64,000 nt of DNA, taken from the NCBI RefSeq assembly GCF_026340675.1, contig NZ_JAPEOX010000001.1, positions 1,798,001-1,862,000 of the forward strand. Direction: 5' to 3'. Below the pieces are notes generated by a model that saw only the letters and a program-made list of their open reading frames with translations, was not told the origin of the DNA and did no database searches. A program made the translations under genes and the position numbers. Position 1 is the stretch's first letter. Every line of letters starts with the position of its first letter. Positions 28,989-36,507 of this stretch are shown piece after piece. Source of the DNA: Streptomyces sp. NBC_01264 (lineage in GTDB: Bacteria > Actinomycetota > Actinomycetes > Streptomycetales > Streptomycetaceae).

Positions 28989-30268
28989 TGGCTGACCCCC
29001 GCCCGGGCGGACAACGCCCACGGCGCGCACCGTTCGAGGACGGAACGGACCGAAACGGCGTAGTCATGGCGCTCGGCCAAGAGTCGCGCCCCGGCCTCGG
29101 CGAGCCGGGCGCGGTCGGCGGGAGAAGCGTCCAGAGCACGATGGAGCGCCACTGCCAACGCCTGGGGCGAGGCCGGCGGCGCGGAGTAGCCAGTGACGCC
29201 GTCGAGGACGGTCTGCGCCAACCCTCCTGCGGTGGTGGCCACCACGGGGCCGGCGCCAGCGGCGAACGCCTCCAGCGGTATCCGGCCGAACGGCTCAGCC
29301 CTTGAGGGCACCACCACCGCCCGCAGGCTGGGGTCGCCCAGCCAACCACGCACACGCGGATCGAACCGGGTGAGCAGCGTGGCTTCAATACCGAGTCGGT
29401 CGATGAGGCCGCGCAACTGCACCTGGTGCGAATTCCGCTCACCCGTGCTCGCGGCCACGAGCACCAGGTGCGGGACCGCAACGCCCTGGTCTCCGAGGAG
29501 GCCCACGGCATGGAGGAGATCCGCGAATCCCTTGGACTCCACAGCACGCCCCATCGCTAAGACGAATCCGTCGGTGGCGCCAGCCGGCAGCGGTAGCACG
29601 GGGCCGTGCACCACGGCTTGATCCGCGGGCATAAGCCCGTTGGGGAGGTCCAGCACCACGCCGTCGGGCAGCCCGTAGGTGCCAGTCAGGTGATCCCTCA
29701 TATGGTCGGAGATAGCCGCCACGAGGCCGCCACCGGCGACGGTCACGGTCAGCCCGCGCCGCTCCCAGGCGATCTGTGAGCTGTCCTCCGGGCGGACCAT
29801 TGCGGCCGTGGACCGGGGCACGAGGAGTACATCCGCGCTCTTCGGAGCGTACGAGCCAACGGCCAGGAAAGGCACATCGCAGCCGACAAGCAGCGACCGG
29901 CCGTGAAGGTAAGGCTCGGCTCGGCGCACGGCCATGGCAGATAACGCCTCACAGCCGACAGGCGACGTGAGCATGGCCTCACCCTGAAGCGGCAGCACCC
30001 TCGCTCCGGCCTTCGCCAACATCCGCTCGACGTCGACCTCCCACTGCGGGTCGCGGCCGGGGTGGGCAGGGGGCAGGACTACCGGTACGACCACCAGGAG
30101 CCCATGCGGCAGGTCTTGTGCGAGGGCGGTCAGGAAGGCCCGGTTGCTGAAGCCGCTGCCCGACACAGCTCCATAGAATCCTTCGTGGAGCAGCACCACG
30201 ACGTAGCCGGATTCCGAGCTGAGTTCATTACGCGATCGTTCACAGCGCTGAATTGATGCCTGATGCAT
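28985..30268 (-). CDS. Glycosyltransferase family 4
   Basis: A 427-aa GT-B glycosyltransferase, first gene of the coupled operon. The GT4 signature E-x7-E is EPFGRIPLEAF near residue 335, and the N-terminal acceptor domain has HEGFYGAVSGSG. The ATG at 30268 follows a GAGGAC ribosome site. Because all later genes overlap or nearly touch, this is where the operon transcript should begin; no convincing promoter hexamers are visible in the 173 bp upstream. Confidence 0.9.
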   Translation of the reverse strand: MHQASIQRCERSRNELSSESGYVVVLLHEGFYGAVSGSGFSNRAFLTALAQDLPHGLLVVVPVVLPPAHPGRDPQWEVDVERMLAKAGARVLPLQGEAMLTSPVGCEALSAMAVRRAEPYLHGRSLLVGCDVPFLAVGSYAPKSADVLLVPRSTAAMVRPEDSSQIAWERRGLTVTVAGGGLVAAISDHMRDHLTGTYGLPDGVVLDLPNGLMPADQAVVHGPVLPLPAGATDGFVLAMGRAVESKGFADLLHAVGLLGDQGVAVPHLVLVAASTGERNSHQVQLRGLIDRLGIEATLLTRFDPRVRGWLGDPSLRAVVVPSRAEPFGRIPLEAFAAGAGPVVATTAGGLAQTVLDGVTGYSAPPASPQALAVALHRALDASPADRARLAEAGARLLAERHDYAVSVRSVLERCAPWALSARAGVSQ

Positions 30269-30441
30269 GGTGTCCTCGAAGCCGGGGGAATGCAGATGCG
30301 CGCACCGGCGTCGGCGCGTCTTGGCAGGCCGATCGCGTTTCGGTGCCGGGCAGACTGTGCCCTGGTCGATCCGAATCGCCTCCCGCTCCCGAGTAACCAG
30401 AGCTTGTGGAATGACTCGGAAGCGCCACCTGGTCTTCTGGG

Positions 30442-30996
30442 TCAGGGGGCCTGGACTCGGACGGCGTTAGAGAAGAGCAGCGTGGGCTCGCCGAGGATGT
30501 TGCGGCCGGCCTCGCTTTCGTAAATCTCCTCCACGCTGCCGAAGCAGGCCTCTGCGAAGTCGAGTTCGACGAGCGCGGCAGCCTGACGAACGGATGCCTC
30601 GTCCGGGGCCTCGATTTTGAGGAATGCGGAAAGGTCGGGCCACGTGTCGAAGCTGTAGTCGGCTTCGCCCAGGCGCCACTGCTCCCGGTAGTGCTCCTGA
30701 TAGCGGGCTTCGCGCAGGCCGAGTCTGCGAAGGATGTCGGCCATGGCGTGCAGGTCCGCAACCTCGGTCTCGGTGGTGCTGGTCGTGGCGGCGCCAGCGA
30801 CGTGCTTGAGCGTGAGGATGGACCGGGTGTGCTCGTCCCGCAGGCGGAGCCAGGCGCCGCCGAGAGCATCGTGCTCGAAGATCCTGCAGGTCACGAGGGT
30901 CTGAGGGAGCACTTGGACGGCACCAAGCTTGGTCAGCCTTACCCTGAGGTGGGCGACGTCAATGTCCAGGAACTTCGCCCCGTACTCGCGCTTCAT
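30442..30996 (-). CDS. CYTH-domain protein
   Basis: A 184-aa protein of the CYTH (CyaB/thiamine triphosphatase-like) fold, which handles triphosphate substrates through an acidic and basic tunnel. Supporting signs are the start KREYGAKFLDID, a variant of the ExExK signature, a central basic strand LRLRDE, and REARYQEHYREQW, as in CYTH proteins acting on phosphorylated small molecules. The ATG follows GAAGAGGA. A 19-bp direct-repeat motif lies about 195 bp upstream. The substrate is unknown; a triphosphatase role would fit the HAD, HD and Nudix neighbours. Confidence 0.78.
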   Translation of the reverse strand: MKREYGAKFLDIDVAHLRVRLTKLGAVQVLPQTLVTCRIFEHDALGGAWLRLRDEHTRSILTLKHVAGAATTSTTETEVADLHAMADILRRLGLREARYQEHYREQWRLGEADYSFDTWPDLSAFLKIEAPDEASVRQAAALVELDFAEACFGSVEEIYESEAGRNILGEPTLLFSNAVRVQAP

Positions 30997-31190
30997 CAGA
31001 TCCTCTTCCCGTAGCGGTGGGGCCGTGGACGGGCCGCCCAGAGCAGGGCCGCACACCGCGCAAGAGTTCTGGGGCTCCCCCACACGGCGGGCCCCGATTA
31101 CCTGCGGGCCTGCTTCGGCCGGTCACCTCGTCGAGGCCCTGATACTCCCTGAGCCTCTGGGACCTCATCACCGCGTATTCGGACGCCACG

Positions 31191-31209
31191 AAGGACGTCC
31201 TGGGACGTT
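31191..31209 (-). promoter_or_regulatory. Tandem ACGTCC operator-like motif, copy 1
   Basis: Read on the minus strand this is AACGTCCCAGGACGTCCTT, two ACGTCC units spaced exactly one helical turn (10 bp). It lies between the CYTH gene, which it precedes, and the end of the HAD gene. A nearly identical copy precedes the HTH-PLD regulator gene in the same orientation relative to the downstream gene, which suggests a binding site for that regulator. Confidence 0.55.
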
Positions 31210-31210
31210 T

Positions 31211-31903
31211 TCACTCCCGCGCGAAGTCCTCAAGCAGCGCGAGTACATGCGTGGTGTCCGACAGATCTGGTAGCACGACGGCCGCGCCGGCGGCAGACAG
31301 CTCCGCCTGGCCGTGAATCCCCGAGGCGACGGCGATGATTCCGGAGCCCGTCGTCAGGCTCGCTTCGACGTCCCTGGGTGTATCTCCGACCAACACCACG
31401 GGCACATCGCCTCGGACACCGCGAAGGCGCTGAACCCGCTCACGCGCAATGGCCACAAGGTCGGGGCGCTGATCGGCATCGGCGCCGTACGCCCCGACGC
31501 TGAGATCCAGCAGCAGATCAAGATCGAAGGCCGACAGTTTCACGCGGGCATTGGCCGCGATGTTGCCCGTCAGAACCGACGACACCCAGCCCGAACGTTG
31601 GGCCACTGCGGTCAGTGCCTCTCGTACCCCCGGCAACGCGGCCCCACGACGGCGGAGATCCTCCTCGCGCCCTTCGCCAGCCCTGGTCAGGGCAGCCTCG
31701 ACAGTGGACCACCCCGGTACTGCCACTCCGTGCTGCCGGAGCATCTCGCGCATGATCATGCGGTCCGTCCGGCCTTCCGTCGGCGCCGGCCTCGTGGCAG
31801 GACGACCTGCGAGCGCCGAAAAAGCATCGGCGTAGATCTCCTTACTCACCCCCGCGTTCTCGATGAGCGTGTGGTCGATGTCCCACAGGACGATGAGCTG
31901 CAT
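31211..31903 (-). CDS. HAD-superfamily hydrolase
   Basis: A 230-aa phosphatase-like hydrolase. Motif I is WDIDHT (DxDxT), motif II is the Thr of VLTGN, and motif III/IV is the VLVGDTPRDVEA region. It resembles phosphoglycolate-phosphatase-type HAD proteins acting on small phosphates. The ATG at 31903 begins MQLIVLWDID; the upstream frame is unlike protein. It is divergent from the regulator gene. A paralogue with the same motif pattern lies at 42410-43183, also next to a Nudix gene. Confidence 0.9.
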   Translation of the reverse strand: MQLIVLWDIDHTLIENAGVSKEIYADAFSALAGRPATRPAPTEGRTDRMIMREMLRQHGVAVPGWSTVEAALTRAGEGREEDLRRRGAALPGVREALTAVAQRSGWVSSVLTGNIAANARVKLSAFDLDLLLDLSVGAYGADADQRPDLVAIARERVQRLRGVRGDVPVVLVGDTPRDVEASLTTGSGIIAVASGIHGQAELSAAGAAVVLPDLSDTTHVLALLEDFARE

Positions 31904-31943
31904 GGCGCAAGCGTAGGGAACCGTCCCGGCCTCATCCCGCATG

Positions 31944-31962
31944 AACGTCCCAAAACGTCCTT
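31944..31962 (+). promoter_or_regulatory. Tandem ACGTCC operator-like motif, copy 2
   Basis: The sequence AACGTCCCAAAACGTCCTT matches copy 1 (31191-31209, minus strand) at 17 of 19 positions and keeps the 10-bp spacing. It lies in the 85-bp divergent region between the HAD gene and the HTH-PLD regulator, 26 nt before the regulator start. Autoregulation by that protein is plausible. Confidence 0.6.
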
Positions 31963-31988
31963 GCCCGATCGCTCCTCGCTCCGCTTGC

Positions 31989-32771
31989 ATGACGTCTGTG
32001 AACGAGCGACTGCACTCCGTACTCGCCCAGCGTGGTGTCTCACCCGAGTCGCTCGCCGAAGTCTGCGAGGTTGACCCCAAGACCGTTGGACGCTGGCTTG
32101 GCGGACGCGTCCCCCACGCGCGTCACCGGTTCCGCGCCGCCCAACATCTGCGGGTGGAGGAGTCCTTCCTCTGGCCGGCCCCGCAACCACGTACCAGCGC
32201 GCCCAACACCGCCGGGGGCGGCGAACTGGTCGGCACGTACCCGAACCGGGCCTCCGTCCCCCGGGACATGTGGCTGGCCCTCCTCCAAGAGGCCCGAAAG
32301 GAGATCAGCGTGCTCGTCTTCTCCGGCACCTTTTTCGCACAGTCCAATCCGCACGTTGCCAAAATGCTCGCCGAGCGGGCCGCCAATGGCGTGCGTGTTC
32401 GTCTGTGCTTCGGCGACCCGGGGGGCCAGGCAGTCGCCATCCGGGGCCGCGAGGAAGGCATCGGCGACGCTCTCGCGGCCAAGATCCGCGCCTCCCTGAC
32501 CTACTACCGCCCGCTACTTCCCGAGGCCAGCTGCGAAGTGCGGCTGCACGACACCACGCTCTACACGTCATTGTTCCGCTACGACGACAACCTGCTGGTC
32601 AACCCGCACGTCTGGGGCCAGCCCGCCAGCGCCAATCCCCTCCTGCACCTCAAGAAAGTTGACAGCACAGGGTGGTTCGACAACTACGCTGAAAGCTTCG
32701 AAGCCGTCTGGGCCGCCGCACGGCTCTGGACTCCCGACCAAGAGGGGACCGCCGCACATGGGCAGGACTGA
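31989..32771 (+). CDS. HTH transcriptional regulator with phospholipase-D-like C-terminal domain
   Basis: A 260-aa regulator of a type common in Streptomyces. Residues about 5-55 form an XRE-like helix-turn-helix (LAEVCEVDPKTVGRWLGG). The remaining 190 residues resemble the PLD-like fold (VLVFSGTFF ... HDTTLYTSLFRYDDNLLVNPH) without a full HxK motif, so it is probably a sensor rather than an enzyme. I chose the ATG giving MTSVNERLHSVL, since an upstream in-frame ATG overlaps the operator-like repeat. Its end overlaps the Nudix start by 14 nt, so the two are co-expressed. Confidence 0.88.
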   Translation: MTSVNERLHSVLAQRGVSPESLAEVCEVDPKTVGRWLGGRVPHARHRFRAAQHLRVEESFLWPAPQPRTSAPNTAGGGELVGTYPNRASVPRDMWLALLQEARKEISVLVFSGTFFAQSNPHVAKMLAERAANGVRVRLCFGDPGGQAVAIRGREEGIGDALAAKIRASLTYYRPLLPEASCEVRLHDTTLYTSLFRYDDNLLVNPHVWGQPASANPLLHLKKVDSTGWFDNYAESFEAVWAAARLWTPDQEGTAAHGQD

Positions 32772-33225
32772 GTACTACAACGACCCCACCGCACCCAAGG
32801 CAAATACCCTCATCCCCGCCAGCAACCTGCTCGTTGTCGACGAGAGCGGTGCCATCCTGCTACAGCGTCGCCGCGACACCGGCCAGTGGGCTTTGCCCGG
32901 CGGCGCGCAGGACATTGGCGAGACCGCTGCCCAGTGCGCTGTGCGGGAATGCCTGGAGGAGACCGGTATCGAAGCCGAGATCACCGGCTTCCTCGGGGTC
33001 TACACCAACCCCCACCACATCGTCGCCTACACCGACGGCGAGATCCGCCAGCAGTACGAGAACACCTACATCGGCCGCCCGATCGGCGGCGAGCCGACCA
33101 TCAACGACGAGGCCGACGGCGTCCGCTTCATCCAGCCCGCCGACCTCGACCAGTACGACATCCACGCCAGCATGCGCCAGCAGATCGGCGACTACCTCGC
33201 TGGTTCCTTCCCCTACCTCGGCTGA
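32758..33225 (+). CDS. Nudix hydrolase
   Basis: A 155-aa Nudix protein that would hydrolyse a nucleoside diphosphate linked to another group. The Nudix box is complete at 49-71 (Gly49, Glu55, then REC at 63-65 and EETG at 67-70). The start overlaps the regulator gene, giving a regulator-effector pair. Its 3' end overlaps the convergent HD gene by 13 nt. Confidence 0.94.
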   Translation: MGRTEYYNDPTAPKANTLIPASNLLVVDESGAILLQRRRDTGQWALPGGAQDIGETAAQCAVRECLEETGIEAEITGFLGVYTNPHHIVAYTDGEIRQQYENTYIGRPIGGEPTINDEADGVRFIQPADLDQYDIHASMRQQIGDYLAGSFPYLG

Positions 33226-33812
33226 GCCGCCAGTACCGCCTCCACCCGCTCAACAGCCGCCAGGATCTGCGGCGACGCCCGACGGATGAAGCGCCCCACC
33301 AGGCTGTCAGCCCCATAGCGGCCGACGATCTCCGCCACCCGCTCCTCGGCGGTCGTCCGCTCCCCGTCGGGCGTCGTCGTCATGTCGCAATACACGAGCG
33401 CGTCCACCAGCAGCGGCTCGTCAAGCAACGGGAACTCAGCATCCAGACACTCCCGAAACCCGCGTTCTTCGGCTTCCAGCCGTGCGAAGGAATGGTTCGC
33501 TACCAACCGCACGAGCCGTCCATCAGCACCATGCTCATCGCGTAGGAACCGTGCCCCGTCGAGCGGATGGAAGCCCGTCACCGCCAGCCGGGGTGCGTAC
33601 CCCACGTCATGCAGCACCGCCGAAGCCAACAGGAGGCTGCCGTCACTTCCCAAGATCTGCGCAAGCTCGGCCGCTCGAGTTGCCACCCCTTGCGAGTGCG
33701 CCCACCGCCTCGGAAGTGCAAGGCTGAGTTCCGCGTTTGCAACCCTCGTCGCCCAGCCGACCAGCGACTCATCCATGGACTGGTACCTGTCCCGCCAGAC
33801 CCGATGTGTCAT
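33213..33812 (-). CDS. HD-domain phosphohydrolase
   Basis: A 199-aa HD-domain protein with metal ligands H39 (WAHS), H68-D69 (LHDVGY) and a later H82, the layout of small HD hydrolases such as YfbR or 5'-nucleotidases. The ribosome site GGAAGGGAAG precedes the ATG. It is convergent with the first Nudix gene and divergent from the second, suggesting shared nucleotide-phosphate chemistry. Confidence 0.88.
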   Translation of the reverse strand: MTHRVWRDRYQSMDESLVGWATRVANAELSLALPRRWAHSQGVATRAAELAQILGSDGSLLLASAVLHDVGYAPRLAVTGFHPLDGARFLRDEHGADGRLVRLVANHSFARLEAEERGFRECLDAEFPLLDEPLLVDALVYCDMTTTPDGERTTAEERVAEIVGRYGADSLVGRFIRRASPQILAAVERVEAVLAAQPR

Positions 33813-34025
33813 GAGCTTCCCTTCCTACCTCGTCGTGACCTGGCCAATGTATTCGGGCCAGGCAGGCGGCGGCCCAGGCATCCAGGCCGGTGGCGGCGGG
33901 AATCCTCGGTGTCAGTACGGGGACCCCAGACGACACGTGTCGGCAGCGGCCTGGCGGGCGCGTTTATCGACGAATCAATCGGCGAGATCAGTAACCACTG
34001 TGAACAGCCTGGAGCGGTGCCTGAG

Positions 34026-34490
34026 ATGACAATTACCAAGCGAAATGCCAGGGCCATCCTTCTGGACGGCGACGAGCTTGTTCTCATCAAGCGGACCAAG
34101 CCCGGCCGGGACGCGTACTGGGTAACCGTCGGTGGCGGCGTCGAGGCCGAGGACGCGAGCATTGAGGACGCCCTGCACCGCGAGGTGTTCGAGGAGCTCG
34201 GAGGCAAACTGAGCAAGGCTGAGCTCGTTTACCTGATCACCGACTCGCTGGAGGACGGCCTGGGTGTCCAACACATCTTCGCCGCGCGCCTGGAGCAGAT
34301 GGACATCGCGGCCCGTACGGGCACCGAGTTCGACAAGCCCGAGCGGGGCGGCTACGAGGTCGTGCGCGTACCGTTCACCGCAGAGGCGATCCGGCAGCTC
34401 GACCTGATGCCGCCGGCGCTGGCCAAGTTCGTGGCCAGCAACGCCGAGGCCATCACGGCCGTGCTCGACACCCAGATCCGCGCCACCTGA
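34026..34490 (+). CDS. Nudix hydrolase
   Basis: A 154-aa Nudix protein. The Nudix box spans 38-60 with REVFEELGG intact (52-60); the first box Glu is replaced by Ala44, although E40 and E42 are nearby. It therefore probably still binds metal but may have changed specificity. The start ATG has a GGAGCGG site. It is followed 8 nt later by the kinase-like ORF. Confidence 0.88.
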   Translation: MTITKRNARAILLDGDELVLIKRTKPGRDAYWVTVGGGVEAEDASIEDALHREVFEELGGKLSKAELVYLITDSLEDGLGVQHIFAARLEQMDIAARTGTEFDKPERGGYEVVRVPFTAEAIRQLDLMPPALAKFVASNAEAITAVLDTQIRAT

Positions 34491-34498
34491 CCGTCGTC

Positions 34499-34897
34499 AT
34501 GTTCCTCAGCCTCAACCGCCCGGACAACGACGGCAAGGCCACGCAGCTACGTCTGCTCGGCGCTCGCTTCCCCAGCGTCCAGCTACCCGGCTCCGCTCAC
34601 GAGCACGATGCCGCTTCGTGGGAGCGAGTGGCCAGTGAGGACTACGCCGCGTGGTGGTTCAAGCAGTCCACCACCGCCGAGCTGACCGGTCTGCTCCTCA
34701 CCAGTTCCAAGAAGCAGGCCGCTGCGCTCGAGCCCGGCCGCGTCGGTCTCCTCGACCGAGGGGTGCCGATCCTGATCGCCGTGAGCGCGGCCACTGCCAC
34801 GGTCAAGGAAGACGCGTCCACCGCGGACGGCGTGGGCGAGGCGGGCACCATTCTTGCATCGGCCGACGACAGGGGAACTTGTGGTGCTCCGTGTTGA
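34499..34897 (+). CDS. Short thymidylate-kinase-like protein, probably truncated
   Basis: A 132-aa ORF with an N-terminal P-loop variant (NDGKATQLRLL) and a later LLDRG, both as in thymidylate kinases, which are about 200 aa. The ORF stops early. A different reading frame continues with plausible coding sequence to about 34945 before the next gene, so a frameshift may have shortened it. The P-loop lacks the normal GxxGxGK spacing, so activity is doubtful. It lies just after a Nudix gene and before the phosphotransferase gene. Confidence 0.5.
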   Translation: MFLSLNRPDNDGKATQLRLLGARFPSVQLPGSAHEHDAASWERVASEDYAAWWFKQSTTAELTGLLLTSSKKQAAALEPGRVGLLDRGVPILIAVSAATATVKEDASTADGVGEAGTILASADDRGTCGAPC

Positions 34898-34959
34898 CGG
34901 ACGGATCGTGTCGGCGGGGCTCTTCCTGCTACGGTCATCCGTTCGCCGAGGAGGTCGTG

Positions 34960-35817
34960 ATGACTGGATCCCTGCCCGTTGCTGCCCAGGTGGACCTGCG
35001 CCGTCAGCCAGTGGAAGACGTGCTGGAGCGCGTGGAGGAGGCCCTACAGGTGCGACTGGTTCGGGAGGCCCTGGTCCGCAAGCGCCGTTCCTTGGGTGGC
35101 CGTACGGAGCGGGGCACGTGGGTGCGTATCGAGCGGCGGGGATTCGAGCGGATCGGCCCGCAGGGCTGGAACGGGACCGAGGCCGCCGCCGTACTGCAAG
35201 GGGTCGCGATGCCCGAGTGGTACCAGGGAGTGGCGTGGCGCGAGCCGGGCGAGCCGGTCATGTGGCGCGCGGATGAGCTGGAGCTGATTCCATCGCCGTC
35301 TGTTGGCAAAGGTGCCCTGGTGCTTGAAGACCCGGGCCTTCCGGAGGAGTGGTGGGAGGCGCTGAATGCTTCGCTGGACGCGCTTGCCTCGCAGCAGACA
35401 CCGCGGATCGCGACGCCGGACACGGTGACGATCACGCAGGAGCAGGTGACCCAGACCCTCAGAGCGGTCTTCCCCGGGGTGGCCGATACGCGGATCGAGC
35501 GGTGGGCGCCGGCTCATGCGGATCTGACCTGGGCCAACGTGATGGGACCGGGGTTCTCCCTCATTGACTGGGAGGACTGGGGCATGGCGCCCCGGGGCCT
35601 GGACGCCGCAACGCTGTGGGGCAACGCGCTTGCCGTCCCAGGGCTCGCGGACCGCGTCCGAAATGAGCGACGTGCGGACTTGGAGAGCCGGGACGGCAAG
35701 CTGATGTCGCTGTTCTTCCTGTCGAAGATCGTCGGACCCTACGTGTGCGAAGAGGATCCGCTGCTGGCACCGGCCCGGAAGGAGGCCGAGCGCCTGGTAG
35801 CCGAGCTTCAGCGCTGA
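34960..35817 (+). CDS. Aminoglycoside-phosphotransferase-like kinase
   Basis: A 285-aa protein of the APH/choline kinase fold, which phosphorylates small hydroxylated molecules. The catalytic Brenner motif is HADLTWANVM and the DFG equivalent is LIDWEDWG. The N-lobe is divergent and lacks a clear glycine loop. A very strong AGGAGG site precedes the ATG. Role options are self-resistance or kinase activity in a pathway. Its 3' end was convergent with the aldo/keto reductase before the IS inserted. Confidence 0.85.
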   Translation: MTGSLPVAAQVDLRRQPVEDVLERVEEALQVRLVREALVRKRRSLGGRTERGTWVRIERRGFERIGPQGWNGTEAAAVLQGVAMPEWYQGVAWREPGEPVMWRADELELIPSPSVGKGALVLEDPGLPEEWWEALNASLDALASQQTPRIATPDTVTITQEQVTQTLRAVFPGVADTRIERWAPAHADLTWANVMGPGFSLIDWEDWGMAPRGLDAATLWGNALAVPGLADRVRNERRADLESRDGKLMSLFFLSKIVGPYVCEEDPLLAPARKEAERLVAELQR

Positions 35818-35825
35818 CGGTGTGA

Positions 35826-35845
35826 GAGCCTGGTGATCAAGGGCT
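35826..35845 (+). repeat. Left terminal inverted repeat of IS5-type element
   Basis: Reads GAGCCTGGTGATCAAGGGCT and is the reverse complement, with one mismatch, of the right end at 37536-37555. It directly follows the TGA target duplicate. Confidence 0.88.
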
Positions 35846-35848
35846 AGT

Positions 35849-35870
35849 CAGTGCGGGGTGCCCCGCACTG
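35849..35870. terminator. 10-bp perfect stem hairpin inside the left end of the IS
   Basis: CAGTGCGGGG and CCCCGCACTG pair perfectly around a 2-bp TG centre. It lies just inside the left inverted repeat, so it may stop transcription entering the element or act as a subterminal transposase site. Confidence 0.55.
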
Positions 35871-35955
35871 GCGGGTGATCGTTTCCCTGCGGTGGGTGCC
35901 GAGGAGGGTTCCGGAGAAGCATCGAGCTGGTTCCGAGTGGACGTGGGAGGTCTCG

Positions 35956-36507
35956 ATGGTGTCCGTGATGTCGTTGATGACGGCGAAGGCCGAGCTGGCG
36001 CGAGGGAAGGCGACGGAGTGGCAGTCGCTGCTCGTGGAGGCCCAGGAGCAGGTGGATCACTGGCTGGCGGAGGCTGCGGCGGAAGAGGACGCGGTGCGCC
36101 GGTTGCGCCTTGCGCTTGAGGAGCGTGCGGAACTGGCTGAGGTAGCGGCCTCGTTGAGCCCGGTCGTGACGGAGGTCGACGAGGTGGCTGACGCGGTCGG
36201 CGCTCTCGCGCCGGTCCGGACAGCAGCGCTGAGGACGGCCCAGGGGCCCGCGCTGACGGTGGCTGGTCCGATCGCCGCGTGGGAGCCGGGACGGGACGAG
36301 GAGGTGCTGCCCGGGATGTATCGGGCAGCGCTGGCGGTCGTGCGGGAGTCGGAGGGGGCGGTGATGGCCCGGCAGGTGGCCGAGCGGCTGGGCTGGGAGA
36401 CGACTCCGGCGCGTCAGCAGCGGGCACGGGATGTGTGTTCCCGGCTCGCGGACCGGGGATGGATCGTGAAGCGGGGTGACGGGAAGTTCACCAGGCTGCC
36501 CGGCTGA
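35956..36507 (+). CDS. IS passenger protein, coiled coil plus winged-helix-like C-terminus
   Basis: A 183-aa protein encoded inside the IS. The N-terminal half is a long Ala/Glu-rich coiled coil, and the C-terminal 70 residues (EEVLPGMYRAALAVVRE ... DRGWIVKRGDGKF) look like a winged helix. A GGGAGG site precedes the ATG. Its 3' end overlaps the transposase by 20 nt, tail to tail. A degenerate homologue sits in the same arrangement next to another IS5 remnant at 53258-53811, so the pairing is recurrent. Function unknown; a transposition regulator is a guess. Confidence 0.72.
   Translation: MVSVMSLMTAKAELARGKATEWQSLLVEAQEQVDHWLAEAAAEEDAVRRLRLALEERAELAEVAASLSPVVTEVDEVADAVGALAPVRTAALRTAQGPALTVAGPIAAWEPGRDEEVLPGMYRAALAVVRESEGAVMARQVAERLGWETTPARQQRARDVCSRLADRGWIVKRGDGKFTRLPG

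Noticed and set aside
33813..34025. Possible short minus-strand peptide upstream of the HD gene
   Set aside because: Pro/Gly-rich frames exist in both directions but none has a start codon with a ribosome site.
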